A DNA stretch of 64,000 nt from Egibacteraceae bacterium (lineage in GTDB: Bacteria; Actinomycetota; Nitriliruptoria; Euzebyales; Egibacteraceae): contig JAUJNX010000014.1 in NCBI GenBank assembly GCA_030447925.1, positions 45,220 to 109,219 of the forward strand, written 5' to 3'. The notes beneath the pieces were generated by a model, which made no database searches, was not told where the DNA came from, and was given only the letters and a program-made list of their open reading frames with translations. Below are positions 16,726 through 25,015 of this stretch, piece by piece. Numbering within the stretch: position 1 is the first letter of the stretch; the number at the start of each line of letters is the position of its first letter. A program made the translations under genes and the position numbers.

Positions 16726-16869
16726 CTAACGCGCTCGGCGAACGCCCTCGCGCCCAGCCGAGCGCAGCCGCCGCCGGGCGCCCACCGCCGGCCAGCCCAA
16801 CTCGACCACTCGCTGCACGGCCAGCCCGCGACCAGCCACCGTCAGCTTCGCCCGCGGATGAGTGATGCG
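16726..16869 (-). pseudogene. IS481-family transposase, N-terminal fragment
   Basis: Minus-strand translation from about 16,869 reads THPRAKLTVAGRGLAVQRVV then ELGWP and a decayed helix-turn-helix. This matches the start of actinobacterial IS481 transposases (THPRARLTVHGR-type). It ends after about 45 residues in unrelated arginine-rich sequence. It has no surviving start codon at the expected place (ATC). A different subtype from the fragment at 11,449. Confidence 0.6.
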
Positions 16870-16970
16870 CCACGAGAGCTCATTGCCCGCGTCCTTGACC
16901 AGAACTGGGCAGGAGGCTCTCACCACATCGACGATCTACCTGGGAACCACAGCTAGGCGGCCGCGTCGGG

Positions 16971-17134
16971 TAGGGGGATGTCGGCCTAGAAGACCCCCCG
17001 GTGGCGACCACCCGTAGCGAGGTACATCTCCGTCGCTCAGCATTGCAGCATCGTGGTCGTGATGGCCGGGCCAGGGTCGGTCAACACAGACAGTCCCCGG
17101 CACGCGCCTGGCCTCTGGCGCTGGCGGTGTGACG
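16971..17134. repeat. Structured repeat, copy A (partner at 24,845)
   Basis: Runs from TAGGGGGATG to GTGACG and matches 24,845-25,015 over its full length with scattered differences and small indels (visually about three quarters identical). Shared identical blocks include GGTGGCGACCACCCGTAGCG and CACGCGCCTGGCCTC. It contains a perfect hairpin GGTGG-CGA-CCACC (17,000-17,012) and a second stem AGCGA/TCGCT (17,016-20 with 17,033-37). Could be an attachment site, a transposon end or a structured RNA. Confidence 0.75.
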
Positions 17135-17224
17135 GTCGTGCCTCCGCCTGTGAGGAAGGCCTGCACATCGCTGAGCACCCCGTCAGAGCCTCCTCCACCC
17201 AGCGGGCGGGTGCAGCCCGACCCT

Positions 17225-17660
17225 TCACGCGACGGTGGATTCAGCCCGAGAAAGTCCTTGCCTGAGGGTGAAGCTGTACAGACCTCGCAAGCCCCCAGCT
17301 ATGAGGCGGTAACCGTTCGGGTCCCAGGTGCAGCAATCGAGTGGTGCCTCGACGCGCATGAGTCCGGCGCATGCGCCGGTGGCGGGGTCCCAGATGCGCA
17401 CCGTTGCGTCGTCGCTGGCGGATGCCAACCAGGTGCCGTCCGGCGCGGCCGCCACCGCCCTCACCCCGCCGGTGTGGCCGGTCAGCTCGGCGCGCTGGGC
17501 GCCGGTGACAGGGTCCCCCAGATCCGCACCGTCGCGTCCCGGCCGGCGGATGCCAGCCAGGTGCCGTCCGGCGCGACCGCCACCGCGGCCACCCCGCGGG
17601 TGTCTCCGTGGGAGGCGACCTCAGCGGACAGGTCGCGATCGGCCGTGACATCACCGCACA
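17225..17660 (-). pseudogene. WD40-repeat protein, C-terminal relic
   Basis: Two WD40 blades are readable on the minus strand in different frames: VAVAPDGTWLASAGRDATV with RIWG near 17,530-17,610, and VAAAPDGTWLASASDDATV with RIWDPATGAC near 17,370-17,460. The second is followed by a final blade ending GLYSFTLRQ and a stop at 17,225. Actinobacterial NB-ARC/NACHT or caspase-like proteins with WD40 tails usually end GLYxFxL. The upstream effector and NTPase parts are missing, so this is the tail end of a deleted gene that may itself have been a defence or signalling protein. Confidence 0.7.
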
Positions 17661-17933
17661 GCAGGTGACCTCGGCGGCGGCGCCAACCGCGGCTGAACTC
17701 GCCGACCTGCAGCGACGCCTTGCCCGCCCACGCCCCTCCCGGTCCCTGGCTGTGCTGGCCTGACCGCCGTCGAAGTCATCCAGGTCGAGGCCGTTCCCCT
17801 ACGAGGGGGCGGCCCGGCCCGTCCTTGGAGGGCTTGGATCAGGGAGGCGGATCCAGGGGTACCGCGGCTGGCGGCTGCGGGTACCTGACCACCCGCGGCC
17901 CTGGTGCGCGTCCTAGGCGTGGCTGGGGTTCGG
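17661..17933. other. Upstream region of the SIR2-STAND gene
   Basis: About 270 bases with no supported gene. It should contain the promoter of the rightward SIR2 gene; no strong hexamer pair is visible. GC-rich inverted repeats (for example around 17,800 CCCCTACGAGGGGG) are present but have no T-run. Confidence 0.35.
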
Positions 17934-20900
17934 ATGTGCTGCCAGAGTGGGGACGTGGACAGTGACCAGCTGGGCGCCGCCGCCAGCAAGATCAGAAGCT
18001 ACGGCGCGGTGACCGTCCTCGGCGCTGGACTGTCAGCGGCGCGTTTTCCCATGACCGCACAGCTGCGATCGCTGCTGTGGCACGCCATCGACGCGGTCCC
18101 CGCCGCCCGCGCCAGCCTCGCCGCCATGCTAGGCGCCTTCGGCACCGCCAAGGAGTTGATCGGCGAAGACCGCGACGCCGTTGCTGTGGCCTGGCGCCTG
18201 GTGGAGAGTGACCATGACGTGAGGCGTGCCTTCCAGCATGCCTTCACCCAGCTCGACGCGGACCGGGAGCCTGCCGCCGCACATTACGCCCTCGCCCGCC
18301 TTGTTCATGCCGGGCTCGTCGAGTACATCGTCTCTTTCAATTGGGACACCGCACTCGAGCGGGCCCACGAGCAGCTGTTCGGCACATCCCTGGCTGGCCG
18401 CGCGGAGCTGCTGGCCAAGCCGCACGGCGACGCTGCCCAGCCGGACGTCCCCTGGGTCCTCCCACATCAACACGGCGTCGTGCCCCAGGACGTGATCGAC
18501 CACGTCGTCGGGTTGAGCGCTGACCGGCCAAGGGCCCTACTCGTCGTCGGTTACTCGGGATCCGACGAGGTCGTTGTCAGGCAGCTGCTGAGGCCCGCGG
18601 AGAGCCGCTGGCCCGTCATCCGGGTCGGGCCATCGGCCACTGGTGACGAGGCTGTGACGGGCACGGCCGATGAGGTCATGCCCGCGCTCGCCGATGTGCT
18701 TGATGCCAGGGTCGACCTGCCCGGTTGGCGGTGGGTGACCTTCACCCGTTTCCGAGACCTGAGCGCGGCGTTGCTCGGCTACCGTCTTGGCCCACAGGAC
18801 ATCAATGCCTGCCCGGAGATGCCTGCCGCCGGGTGGGCTGCAGACCGCCTCAGGCAGGCGCAATTCGCGGCCCTTGTTGGCGAAAGCGGCTCCGGCAAGT
18901 CGATCACGGCTTTCCAGGGGGCACGGCGGCTCAACGAGGAAGGCTGGGCGGTCGTCGAGCTTGCCCAGCCGGGGGTGGCTTCCAGCTCTACCGTCCGGGC
19001 CTTCGAAGCCGTTCGCGGCCCCGTCCTGGCAGTTGTGGATGATGCCCAGGCGTTATCGCCCGACGTCGTCGCGCAGTTCGAGCGCGCCGCTTCCGCCGAC
19101 CACGCGGTCCTTGTGATCTCGACTGAGCGGCCTCCAGGTCGTGAACGAGTACCCGTCTCTGCAAAGCGAGCCGTCGCTGCAGTCAGGCAGTACTGCCTGG
19201 ACCACGAGGAGGAGGTCACGCGACTAGTCGCCCAGATCGACGACCGCGTCGGCCACGGTGCGCTACGCGAGCCGCTCGGACGACGCATCGAGGCGGCCAG
19301 GTCCGCCGACTACCCGTGGCAGTTCATGTACGTGCTCAGCGGCGGTGAGCGACGCATCGGCATCGCCTTGGACAGCCTGGCGGCAGAGGGCGACGCACCC
19401 CTAGTGTTCGGGATCCTCGCAGCCGCGCAACTACTCTCCCTCGACGCGGGCGCCTCACTCGATGGCCTCCTCCGGCATGTGCGCACGCTTGGCCGCAACG
19501 AGCAGTGGCTGCGCGACGCACTCGCGACCCTGGCTGAGCACCGGCTGGTCGTCGACCGTCAGGGGCGCCTGCGGACCCCGCATCTGCGCATAGCTGACCG
19601 AGGCCTGCTGGCACTGTGCCAGACACCGGAGCAGCCGCAGTCCCGCGAGGTCGTCACGTTCCTGCGGTCGCGACTGTTGGACCCCGACGAGACGCTTCGG
19701 GGGAAGCTGTGGGTGCTGCAGGCCGTCGACCAGTCCGATCCGCTGCGATATGGCCGGCCCGGGATGCTCCTGGACCAAGAAGCCGCCGAGTTCCTCGTCG
19801 GCGCCTGTTTGGCGACGCCACCCGGCCGCGAACGGAATGTCGCCGCCTACCTGCTGTGGGAGATCGGCTGGTGGCACGCTTTGAGCGTCTCCCTTGCCGA
19901 GCGAGTAACCGCCACCTTGCCCAGGTGGATTCTGGCCGTGACCTCTGACGACGTCTACGGCATCAGATGGGTGCTCGGCGGTCTGCGATCGCAGTACCCG
20001 GAGCTGCACGGCGCGGTCAGCGCACAGGTGGCGCCCGAAGCCGTCGCTAAACGGCTCACCGATCACGGGACACCCGAGGCAGGCGAGGACTGGGGCCATT
20101 TGCTCACCGAACTCGCCCACGCCCACGGCGTCGACTCAGATGCCTGGCGCTCTCGGTTCCAAGATGCGATCGACTCTGACCGGCTCGTCGCCTTGGTCGC
20201 CAGCGCACCGCCTGGGGTGAGCCTCCGCGGCAACGTCGAACTGGTCAACGACCTCGTACATCTTGCTCCTCGTGCCGCCGCCGCCGCGCTAGCCGCCATG
20301 ACCCCGTCGCTGTCCCAAAGGCTGGAACAGGACCTGGCAGCCGCGAGCCGAGACATGACTCCCTGGGCATTCAGCCTGTTCCCTATGTTGGGCACTCAAG
20401 ACCAGGCGTTCTGGGCGGCCGACCCTGCATACGACGCGCTCCGGCAGTCCATACTCGACCTCGTCAACTCGACTGACTGGGCGGCCGCCGGGCGAAGCCT
20501 CGCCCGCGCGGCATTGGACGAGACCGACCAACTCGATCTGCTTACATTCTCCCTCTCCAGCTTCGCGCCCGACGCCCTCGCCGCGATGCTCAGCGCAATC
20601 CCGTTCGACCACCTTGATCGGATTACAGCGGGACACTGGCGGGACCTCGCCGGAATCCATCACCTCGTGGTGAGCCTCGCAAACGGCCCCCAACGCCAGC
20701 CCGCACGCTCGTGGGTAGAGCGCCACCGAAACGAGATCGAGCATCTCCCAACAAGAATCGTCCCGATCGCCCCCCGAGTCGCCGCCGAGCTCATCGAGCG
20801 GGGCGGTCACATTGAGCTCGACCCCCAGGACGGGTTGCGCTGGGGTTGGTGCGCGGAGGCGCTGGCCGCGCTGCTTCACGAGGACCGGGACGCGGCCTCC

Positions 20901-21272
20901 GCGGTTCTCACTGCCTCCGCAGGAGAGCTCGCTGCCGGCCTAACTCTCCGCCAGGCGAACATGACCGAAGACCTCACCGAGTTCGTCAGGGTCATCGACG
21001 AACTCGACCCAGGCCTGGTCACGCGCCTCCTTGAAGACGTCGACGTCGAGAACGCCCGCCAGCACTGGTCCCAGCGTCTGGCCGGTTCCGCTGAGGAGGC
21101 GGCCGCGGTGGAACTCCTCATCGAACGCGCAGTGCTCGCTCGCGGGCCAATCGCCGAGCTGGCCCAGGCCCTGGGCGCCGTAGAGAGGACCGCAGACCAA
21201 CAGCCGCTGGCAGGCCTGACGGCAGAGGAACGCCGAGATGTCGGGCTCGCGACTGAAGAGCCGCACGCGTGA
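17934..21272 (+). CDS. SIR2-STAND NTPase, candidate abortive-infection NADase
   Basis: A 1,112-residue protein with an N-terminal SIR2 domain (about residues 20-230): VTVLGAGLSAARFP for NAD binding, SFNWDTALE (about residue 133), catalytic-histidine region KPHGD (about 162) and LLVVGYSGSDEVV. A STAND-like P-loop NTPase follows, with Walker A ALVGESGSGKS (about residues 312-322) and Walker B VLAVVDDAQAL. The rest is a long all-helical, leucine/alanine-rich sensor-like region. In bacteria such SIR2 proteins deplete NAD after sensing phage (SIR2-STAND, DSR, ThsA are related logics). ATG 17934 is chosen; GTG 17955 (SDQLGAAASKI) and GTG 17904 are possible. The last four bases overlap the next gene. 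Confidence 0.82.
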   Translation: MCCQSGDVDSDQLGAAASKIRSYGAVTVLGAGLSAARFPMTAQLRSLLWHAIDAVPAARASLAAMLGAFGTAKELIGEDRDAVAVAWRLVESDHDVRRAFQHAFTQLDADREPAAAHYALARLVHAGLVEYIVSFNWDTALERAHEQLFGTSLAGRAELLAKPHGDAAQPDVPWVLPHQHGVVPQDVIDHVVGLSADRPRALLVVGYSGSDEVVVRQLLRPAESRWPVIRVGPSATGDEAVTGTADEVMPALADVLDARVDLPGWRWVTFTRFRDLSAALLGYRLGPQDINACPEMPAAGWAADRLRQAQFAALVGESGSGKSITAFQGARRLNEEGWAVVELAQPGVASSSTVRAFEAVRGPVLAVVDDAQALSPDVVAQFERAASADHAVLVISTERPPGRERVPVSAKRAVAAVRQYCLDHEEEVTRLVAQIDDRVGHGALREPLGRRIEAARSADYPWQFMYVLSGGERRIGIALDSLAAEGDAPLVFGILAAAQLLSLDAGASLDGLLRHVRTLGRNEQWLRDALATLAEHRLVVDRQGRLRTPHLRIADRGLLALCQTPEQPQSREVVTFLRSRLLDPDETLRGKLWVLQAVDQSDPLRYGRPGMLLDQEAAEFLVGACLATPPGRERNVAAYLLWEIGWWHALSVSLAERVTATLPRWILAVTSDDVYGIRWVLGGLRSQYPELHGAVSAQVAPEAVAKRLTDHGTPEAGEDWGHLLTELAHAHGVDSDAWRSRFQDAIDSDRLVALVASAPPGVSLRGNVELVNDLVHLAPRAAAAALAAMTPSLSQRLEQDLAAASRDMTPWAFSLFPMLGTQDQAFWAADPAYDALRQSILDLVNSTDWAAAGRSLARAALDETDQLDLLTFSLSSFAPDALAAMLSAIPFDHLDRITAGHWRDLAGIHHLVVSLANGPQRQPARSWVERHRNEIEHLPTRIVPIAPRVAAELIERGGHIELDPQDGLRWGWCAEALAALLHEDRDAASAVLTASAGELAAGLTLRQANMTEDLTEFVRVIDELDPGLVTRLLEDVDVENARQHWSQRLAGSAEEAAAVELLIERAVLARGPIAELAQALGAVERTADQQPLAGLTAEERRDVGLATEEPHA

Positions 21273-21817
21273 TGCGCTTGTTCCGCAACGACCGCCCACT
21301 CCCGGAGATGACGCCGAAATCTATCCACACGCGAGCGAGCGTATCTATGGACGAACTCGGTGTGGTCCTACGGCCCTTCGCGCCGAAGCGTACGGCTCCC
21401 GATGAGTTCGAGATCAGGGTGCCCGGACCCACATTGGCCGTCATCAGCTGGGATGAATCGCCGGCTGTGGAGGACCTGACGGACGACAAGTACCGCGAGG
21501 TGCAGCGGAAGCGGGACGAGTTGTTCCGGGCCCTTATCGGGCTGGGTGCTGTCCAGGTCGCTGCCGACCTCCACGAACTGCGGAGTGCCGACAGCCTACT
21601 CGCGATGGTCCCTTGGGAGCCTGAAGAGAACGACTTGCAGCAGGTGGACGAGGGCATGGAGGCGAGGATCACTGGCCTGCTGGGGGGGTATCCGCGGTCC
21701 AGCGCGTCACTCATTGGCGGTGGGCATAGGCTCACCTGGGATGTCGCCCGCGCGATCGGTCGCCGGTGGCCGTCGGTCGTGGACAATCACGCCGGCATCA
21801 CCCTACGGGCACTCTAA
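21269..21817 (+). CDS. Hypothetical partner protein coupled to SIR2-STAND gene
   Basis: A 182-residue protein from GTG 21269 (or ATG 21272), overlapping the SIR2-STAND stop (GTGATG). Readable blocks are EFEIRVPGPTLAVISWDESP, KYREVQRKRDELFRALIGLG and LLGGYPRSSASLIGGGHRLT. The predicted fold is alpha/beta with one long charged helix. No catalytic motif or family recognised. The coupling indicates a stoichiometric or regulatory partner of the SIR2 protein (for example a sensor, inhibitor or adaptor), but this is inference from arrangement only. Confidence 0.65.
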   Translation: MMRLFRNDRPLPEMTPKSIHTRASVSMDELGVVLRPFAPKRTAPDEFEIRVPGPTLAVISWDESPAVEDLTDDKYREVQRKRDELFRALIGLGAVQVAADLHELRSADSLLAMVPWEPEENDLQQVDEGMEARITGLLGGYPRSSASLIGGGHRLTWDVARAIGRRWPSVVDNHAGITLRAL

Positions 21818-21911
21818 CGACTGCAGTCGCGGGCAGGACCCACACGACACACACAGGACTCGCCCTGGCCGCTCCTGCTGCCGTTAAGGGCAGGAGGGGA
21901 GGCAGGTGCCC

Positions 21912-22400
21912 TCAGAGGAAGCACGGGAACCAAAATCCGAGAACGAGGCCAGCGGCTGCAAACGTCAGGTTCAACAGAAAGTCATTGCTGGCGGACAGGC
22001 CCGGTTCCGCCTCACGCATGTAGCCGCCCTCGATGAGGGCGGCGACGTTGTCAGTGCTCAGGTTCGCCAGCCGGGAGGCGGTACTTAACTCCTGCCGCAG
22101 CTCCTCACGAAGGACAGGGAAGCGAGCGATGTCGGACAAGGCAGTGACGAGGTCGTTCCTCGCACCTTCGGCTGCCCGCCGCCGCCGCTTGCGTTCGACG
22201 TAACGGGTCACGCCCCAGAGCGTGCCGAAGCCGGCGATCAAGATCCCATTGCGCAACCAGATCTTCGCAAGGGCGCTCACGTCCAAGAATCCTGTCCCGA
22301 TATAGGCGAGCAGGGTCAACATGAATAGGATTACAATGAACAGGATGCGCTGCGTACGGGATCCGACGTCGAAGTAAGTCTTGTTGCGGCGCGTCATCAC
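21912..22400 (-). CDS. Small membrane protein B of a tandem pair
   Basis: A 162-residue protein with two N-terminal transmembrane helices (ILFIVILFMLTLLAYIGTGF and a second around WLRNGILIAGFGTLWGV), a basic turn (VERKRRRRAAEG), a soluble helical segment of about 65 residues and a C-terminal hydrophobic helix LLNLTFAAAGLVLGFWFPC. It starts at GTG 22400 or ATG 22397, overlapping the stop of the upstream gene. Its topology is the same as that of its neighbour. Convergent with the SIR2 cassette. It could be a membrane effector of a defence module; nothing proves this. Confidence 0.65.
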   Translation of the reverse strand: MMTRRNKTYFDVGSRTQRILFIVILFMLTLLAYIGTGFLDVSALAKIWLRNGILIAGFGTLWGVTRYVERKRRRRAAEGARNDLVTALSDIARFPVLREELRQELSTASRLANLSTDNVAALIEGGYMREAEPGLSASNDFLLNLTFAAAGLVLGFWFPCFL

Positions 22401-22876
22401 TCACACCCGGCGATCACGAGGAAGCCGTCCAGAAGGGCCGCAACCACGAGACCTGTAACCAACAGCGCACCGTTGACCAGCTGGGACGTTTGCCGGGAGG
22501 GTCCGCGATCTCGAGTAATCATCTTGGCGATGATCCCCCTGAGCGCGCTTTCCTGGTCATCGGTCATCCCCTGCAGTCGGCGGGCCGCTTCGAAGGTGAT
22601 GCCGAATTTCGACGCCAGGGCTGGCCGATCGAGAAATACACTCCCGACGACACGCAAATCGCGGGCAGTCAGGATGACACGAACTGCCTCCTCGGCGGTG
22701 TCAGCCGGGTAGCGCCGGGCGACGTACAGGCTAGCGCCGGCGAGCAGCAGCCCGAGAACCCATACCAGGGCCGCCTCGGTTAGGCTCCTACCCGTCCCAT
22801 ACAGGTTCAACGAGACGGCGGTGGCAATGACGAATAGGGCAATCGCTCCTGCCATCCATCCATTGGTCCGGGCCAC
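22397..22876 (-). CDS. Small membrane protein A of a tandem pair
   Basis: A 159-residue protein starting at GTG 22876, with GGGGGAGGA upstream. Two N-terminal transmembrane helices (WMAGAIALFVIATAVSLNLY and LVWVLGLLLAGASLYVA), a soluble helical middle (about residues 55-130, including GITFEAARRLQGMTDDQESA) and a C-terminal helix LVNGALLVTGLVVAALLDGF. The stop overlaps the next gene. The shared length and topology indicate an ancient duplication even though sequence identity is low by eye. Confidence 0.65.
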   Translation of the reverse strand: MARTNGWMAGAIALFVIATAVSLNLYGTGRSLTEAALVWVLGLLLAGASLYVARRYPADTAEEAVRVILTARDLRVVGSVFLDRPALASKFGITFEAARRLQGMTDDQESALRGIIAKMITRDRGPSRQTSQLVNGALLVTGLVVAALLDGFLVIAGCE

Positions 22877-23068
22877 TTTCCTCCCCCTCACATTAGGTCT
22901 TGACGAATCACACCAGCCACATAGAGAGTGGCCGTGGGAGCGCGGCTCAAACGCGAGAAGCTCTCCTAGGCCATAGAGCCGCACAACTCCGCCTGCGCCG
23001 CAGATCCACCGCGACGAGACCGCCACCATCGCGATCACGCGGAGAGCTGTCGCCTGACACGCCGGCCG
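22877..23068. other. Intergenic region upstream of the membrane pair
   Basis: No gene supported. It contains the presumed promoter of the leftward membrane-protein pair and joins IS481 and GNAT relics. Confidence 0.35.
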
Positions 23069-23205
23069 CCGGCGTGACCGTGCAGCGGGTGCTGTCCGAC
23101 AACTGCAGCTGCTACCGCTCCCACGCCTGCGCAGCGCCTGCACCGACCTGGGCATTGCCGCCAAGCACAGCACGGTGAGCCACCGCCCACGCCGCGGGCA
23201 CAGTG
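23069..23205 (+). pseudogene. IS481-family transposase, catalytic-domain fragment
   Basis: The translation VQRVLSDNCSCYRSHA, then after a one-base frame change ACTDLGIAAKHST, matches the DDE-domain segment of IS481 transposases (VLSDNGSCYRSHAW...ACxxLGI). The motif aspartate is kept (SDN). Nothing of the element's ends remains. It runs directly into the acetyltransferase relic. Confidence 0.65.
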
Positions 23206-23212
23206 CCACAAG

Positions 23213-23510
23213 AACGGGGCCTACTGGGTTCGACCGGAGGAACGCCGTCGCGGCATCGGATTGCGCGCCGTCGGTGTGCTCACCGAATGGGCCCACCGAA
23301 CGCTGGGCCTCGCACGCCTGTGGCTCGAGGTCGACCCGGACAACGTCGCCTCGCTGCGGCTCGCCCGCGCGGCCGGATCCACCTCGAGAGCCGCATGCCC
23401 ACGCACTGCCGCTCGTGGCTCAGCGACGACCCGGCCGATGACGTCTGGCACGATTGCCTCATCCTGGCCTACAAAGGGAAAGGCCCCAGCGCCGGCGCAG
23501 TGTACGACCC
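23213..23510 (+). pseudogene. GNAT acetyltransferase relic (RimJ/RimL-like)
   Basis: Starting inside the protein, the frame reads NGAYWVRPEERRRGIGLRAV, which holds the acetyl-CoA-binding RRRGIG motif. It continues VLTEWAHRTLGLARLWLEV, DPDNVASLRLARAAG, then switches frame near 23,378 to HLESRMPTHCRSWLSDDPAD and DVWHDCLILAYKGKG. This is the C-terminal half of a GNAT enzyme. The first half is replaced by IS481 sequence and there is no start codon, so it is a remnant. Confidence 0.7.
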
Positions 23511-23691
23511 GCACGGGCGGGCCTCCCGGCGCCCGAGCGGTGAACCTGGGCACGCAGGCCCCCACACATGGGCTACACCCCGTGCTCATGGCCGACCGCG
23601 TCCGCAGCAGCAAGGTGCGCACAGTCTGCGCGCCCTCGGCGTGCGCGAGCCCATTCGGGGTCCTGGAACGCCGCAGCGGCCCGCAGCCCCT
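23511..23691. other. Short intergenic stretch
   Basis: About 180 bases between the GNAT relic and the stop of the degenerate AAA-like gene; nothing recognised. Confidence 0.3.
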
Positions 23692-24543
23692 TCAGGCCTG
23701 GCAGCGAGCGTGCAGCTCCTGGACCACGCCTATCTGCAGACGGGTCAACAGCTCGCCGTACTCATCTCGAGCTACGAGCCGGAGAAGCTCATCGACGTTG
23801 GCCGCCAACTCATGCGCCGCCTGGTTGGCACGACCGAGCGCTACGGACGCTTCGAGACCGGAAGCGTTCATGAGCGCCACGATGCCGGCTATCACATGCG
23901 GGTCTGGCTCATCCGCGGCGTCCGCCTCGACGTCGACCGAGAGCGCATCCTGGGCGTCGGTCAGCAGCACGTCCGATGTCCTCACGACCTGCACGAGCGG
24001 CAGGAGCTGTCGGGGGACAGCGTGGAGGTCCGCCGTGGTCGCGAGGACGAAGGGCTGCTCTCCCTTCGTGTAGGCGGCGAGGAACTCCTGAACACACTGC
24101 CTAGCGCGGGAGCCGGCGTACGCGACGTTCTCCAAATTCTCCCACACCCACCAGCGCGGTTCGGCGAACCCGGTTAGGGCCACTTGGCACTCCGCGTCGG
24201 TGAGGCCCGAGTCCACAGCAAGTACCGATGAGGGGAGCCCGCCGACCTCAGTGACGTGCGCTGCTGCCACCGCGATGAGATCTAGCGCTGTGACCGGTCC
24301 TCCGTCGTCCACTACAAGGACGGGATGCCCCGAGATCAGAATGTTTACCACCGCCGCGGCGGCGCCCTCCACCGAGTCGCGGGAGTAGGCGGCGATGTCG
24401 ATGTCGATCTGGCGCAGATAGCTCGTGGCGTCGAAGGGCGGCTCCAGACGCACAGCGGCATCACGCAGGTCATCTTGATAGTTGAAGTGCTCGACCAGCG
24501 CCTGGTCGACAGCGCCGGCCAACGCGGAAGCGAACCATCCCAT
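23692..24543 (-). CDS. Degenerate AAA-like protein lacking a P-loop
   Basis: A 283-residue soluble protein, start ATG 24543 with AGGAG seven bases upstream. The middle follows an AAA+ plan: GHPVLVVDDGGPVTALDLIA stands where pVLLxGPPGTGKTxLA is expected; WWVWENLENV sits in the Walker B place; and EQPFVLATTADLHAVPRQLL matches a sensor-1 strand (vIaTTNxxxxLP). However, the Walker A lysine is absent and no DE pair is present, so ATP hydrolysis is unlikely. The remainder is helical. It may be a structural or sensing pseudo-ATPase. Fold assignment is by pattern reading only. It sits alone between the GNAT relic and repeat copy B. Confidence 0.5.
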   Translation of the reverse strand: MGWFASALAGAVDQALVEHFNYQDDLRDAAVRLEPPFDATSYLRQIDIDIAAYSRDSVEGAAAAVVNILISGHPVLVVDDGGPVTALDLIAVAAAHVTEVGGLPSSVLAVDSGLTDAECQVALTGFAEPRWWVWENLENVAYAGSRARQCVQEFLAAYTKGEQPFVLATTADLHAVPRQLLPLVQVVRTSDVLLTDAQDALSVDVEADAADEPDPHVIAGIVALMNASGLEASVALGRANQAAHELAANVDELLRLVARDEYGELLTRLQIGVVQELHARCQA

Positions 24544-24844
24544 CTCGTGCTCCTGAGCTCGTCCTCGAGCTAGGGATCGGACGGCGAGGCTGGGACATGA
24601 GGGGATGTTCCGGCCCCAGGCGAAGGCGTCGTCCGCCAGGACGACAACGTCGCGACGGCGCATCGGTCGCGAACTCCCTCGTCGGCGTTCGCGGCTACCC
24701 CGACGGCGCCCTGGCTGCTCGCGCGTCATGAGCCGCCGCACCCCGCCCAGCGGACGCTCGACGACTCCGTCGCCCAGCAGGCTGCAACTCCTGCCCCTGG
24801 CCCGCAGGACCGGACCTGCGAGTGCGGGTGGTAGCTGCGATTGG
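24544..24844. other. Upstream region of the AAA-like gene to repeat copy B
   Basis: About 300 bases without a supported gene, arginine-rich in every frame. It should carry the AAA-like gene promoter (leftward); none was recognised. Confidence 0.35.
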
Positions 24845-25015
24845 TAGGGGGATGCCGGCCTCCAAGACTTTCCTCGGTGGCGACCACCCGTAGCGGCAGT
24901 ACGGCTCCGCCGCTCAGTACGACAGCATCGTGATCGTTCCTGTGCCAGGCCGGGGCTTGGCCCAGCACAGGCAGTCCGGGCACGCGCCTGGCCTCTTGGT
25001 CTTGGTCAAGTGACG
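24845..25015. repeat. Structured repeat, copy B, at the junction with truncated comM
   Basis: Second copy of the element at 16,971. It has the same hairpin GGTGG-CGA-CCACC (24,876-24,888) and a longer second stem AGCGGC/GCCGCT (24,892-97 with 24,909-914). One base pair of that stem is G-C here but A-T in copy A, a compensatory change. The comM reading frame resumes at its right edge (GTGACG, 25,010-25,015), so this copy marks the island-chromosome junction. Confidence 0.78.

Noticed and set aside
23203..24177. 324-residue plus-strand open frame through the GNAT relic
   Set aside because: Only about 50 residues match a GNAT tail; the rest is the reverse of the AAA-like gene.
24862..24985. RNase P RNA-like segment (GAGGAAAGTC on the minus strand of repeat copy B)
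   Set aside because: The motif is not kept in copy A, no partner P4 strand was found, and the element is far too short for RNase P RNA.
24544..25010. tRNA gene as the integration site at the island border
   Set aside because: No cloverleaf or T-loop GTTCRA pattern seen; the junction lies in the comM reading frame.
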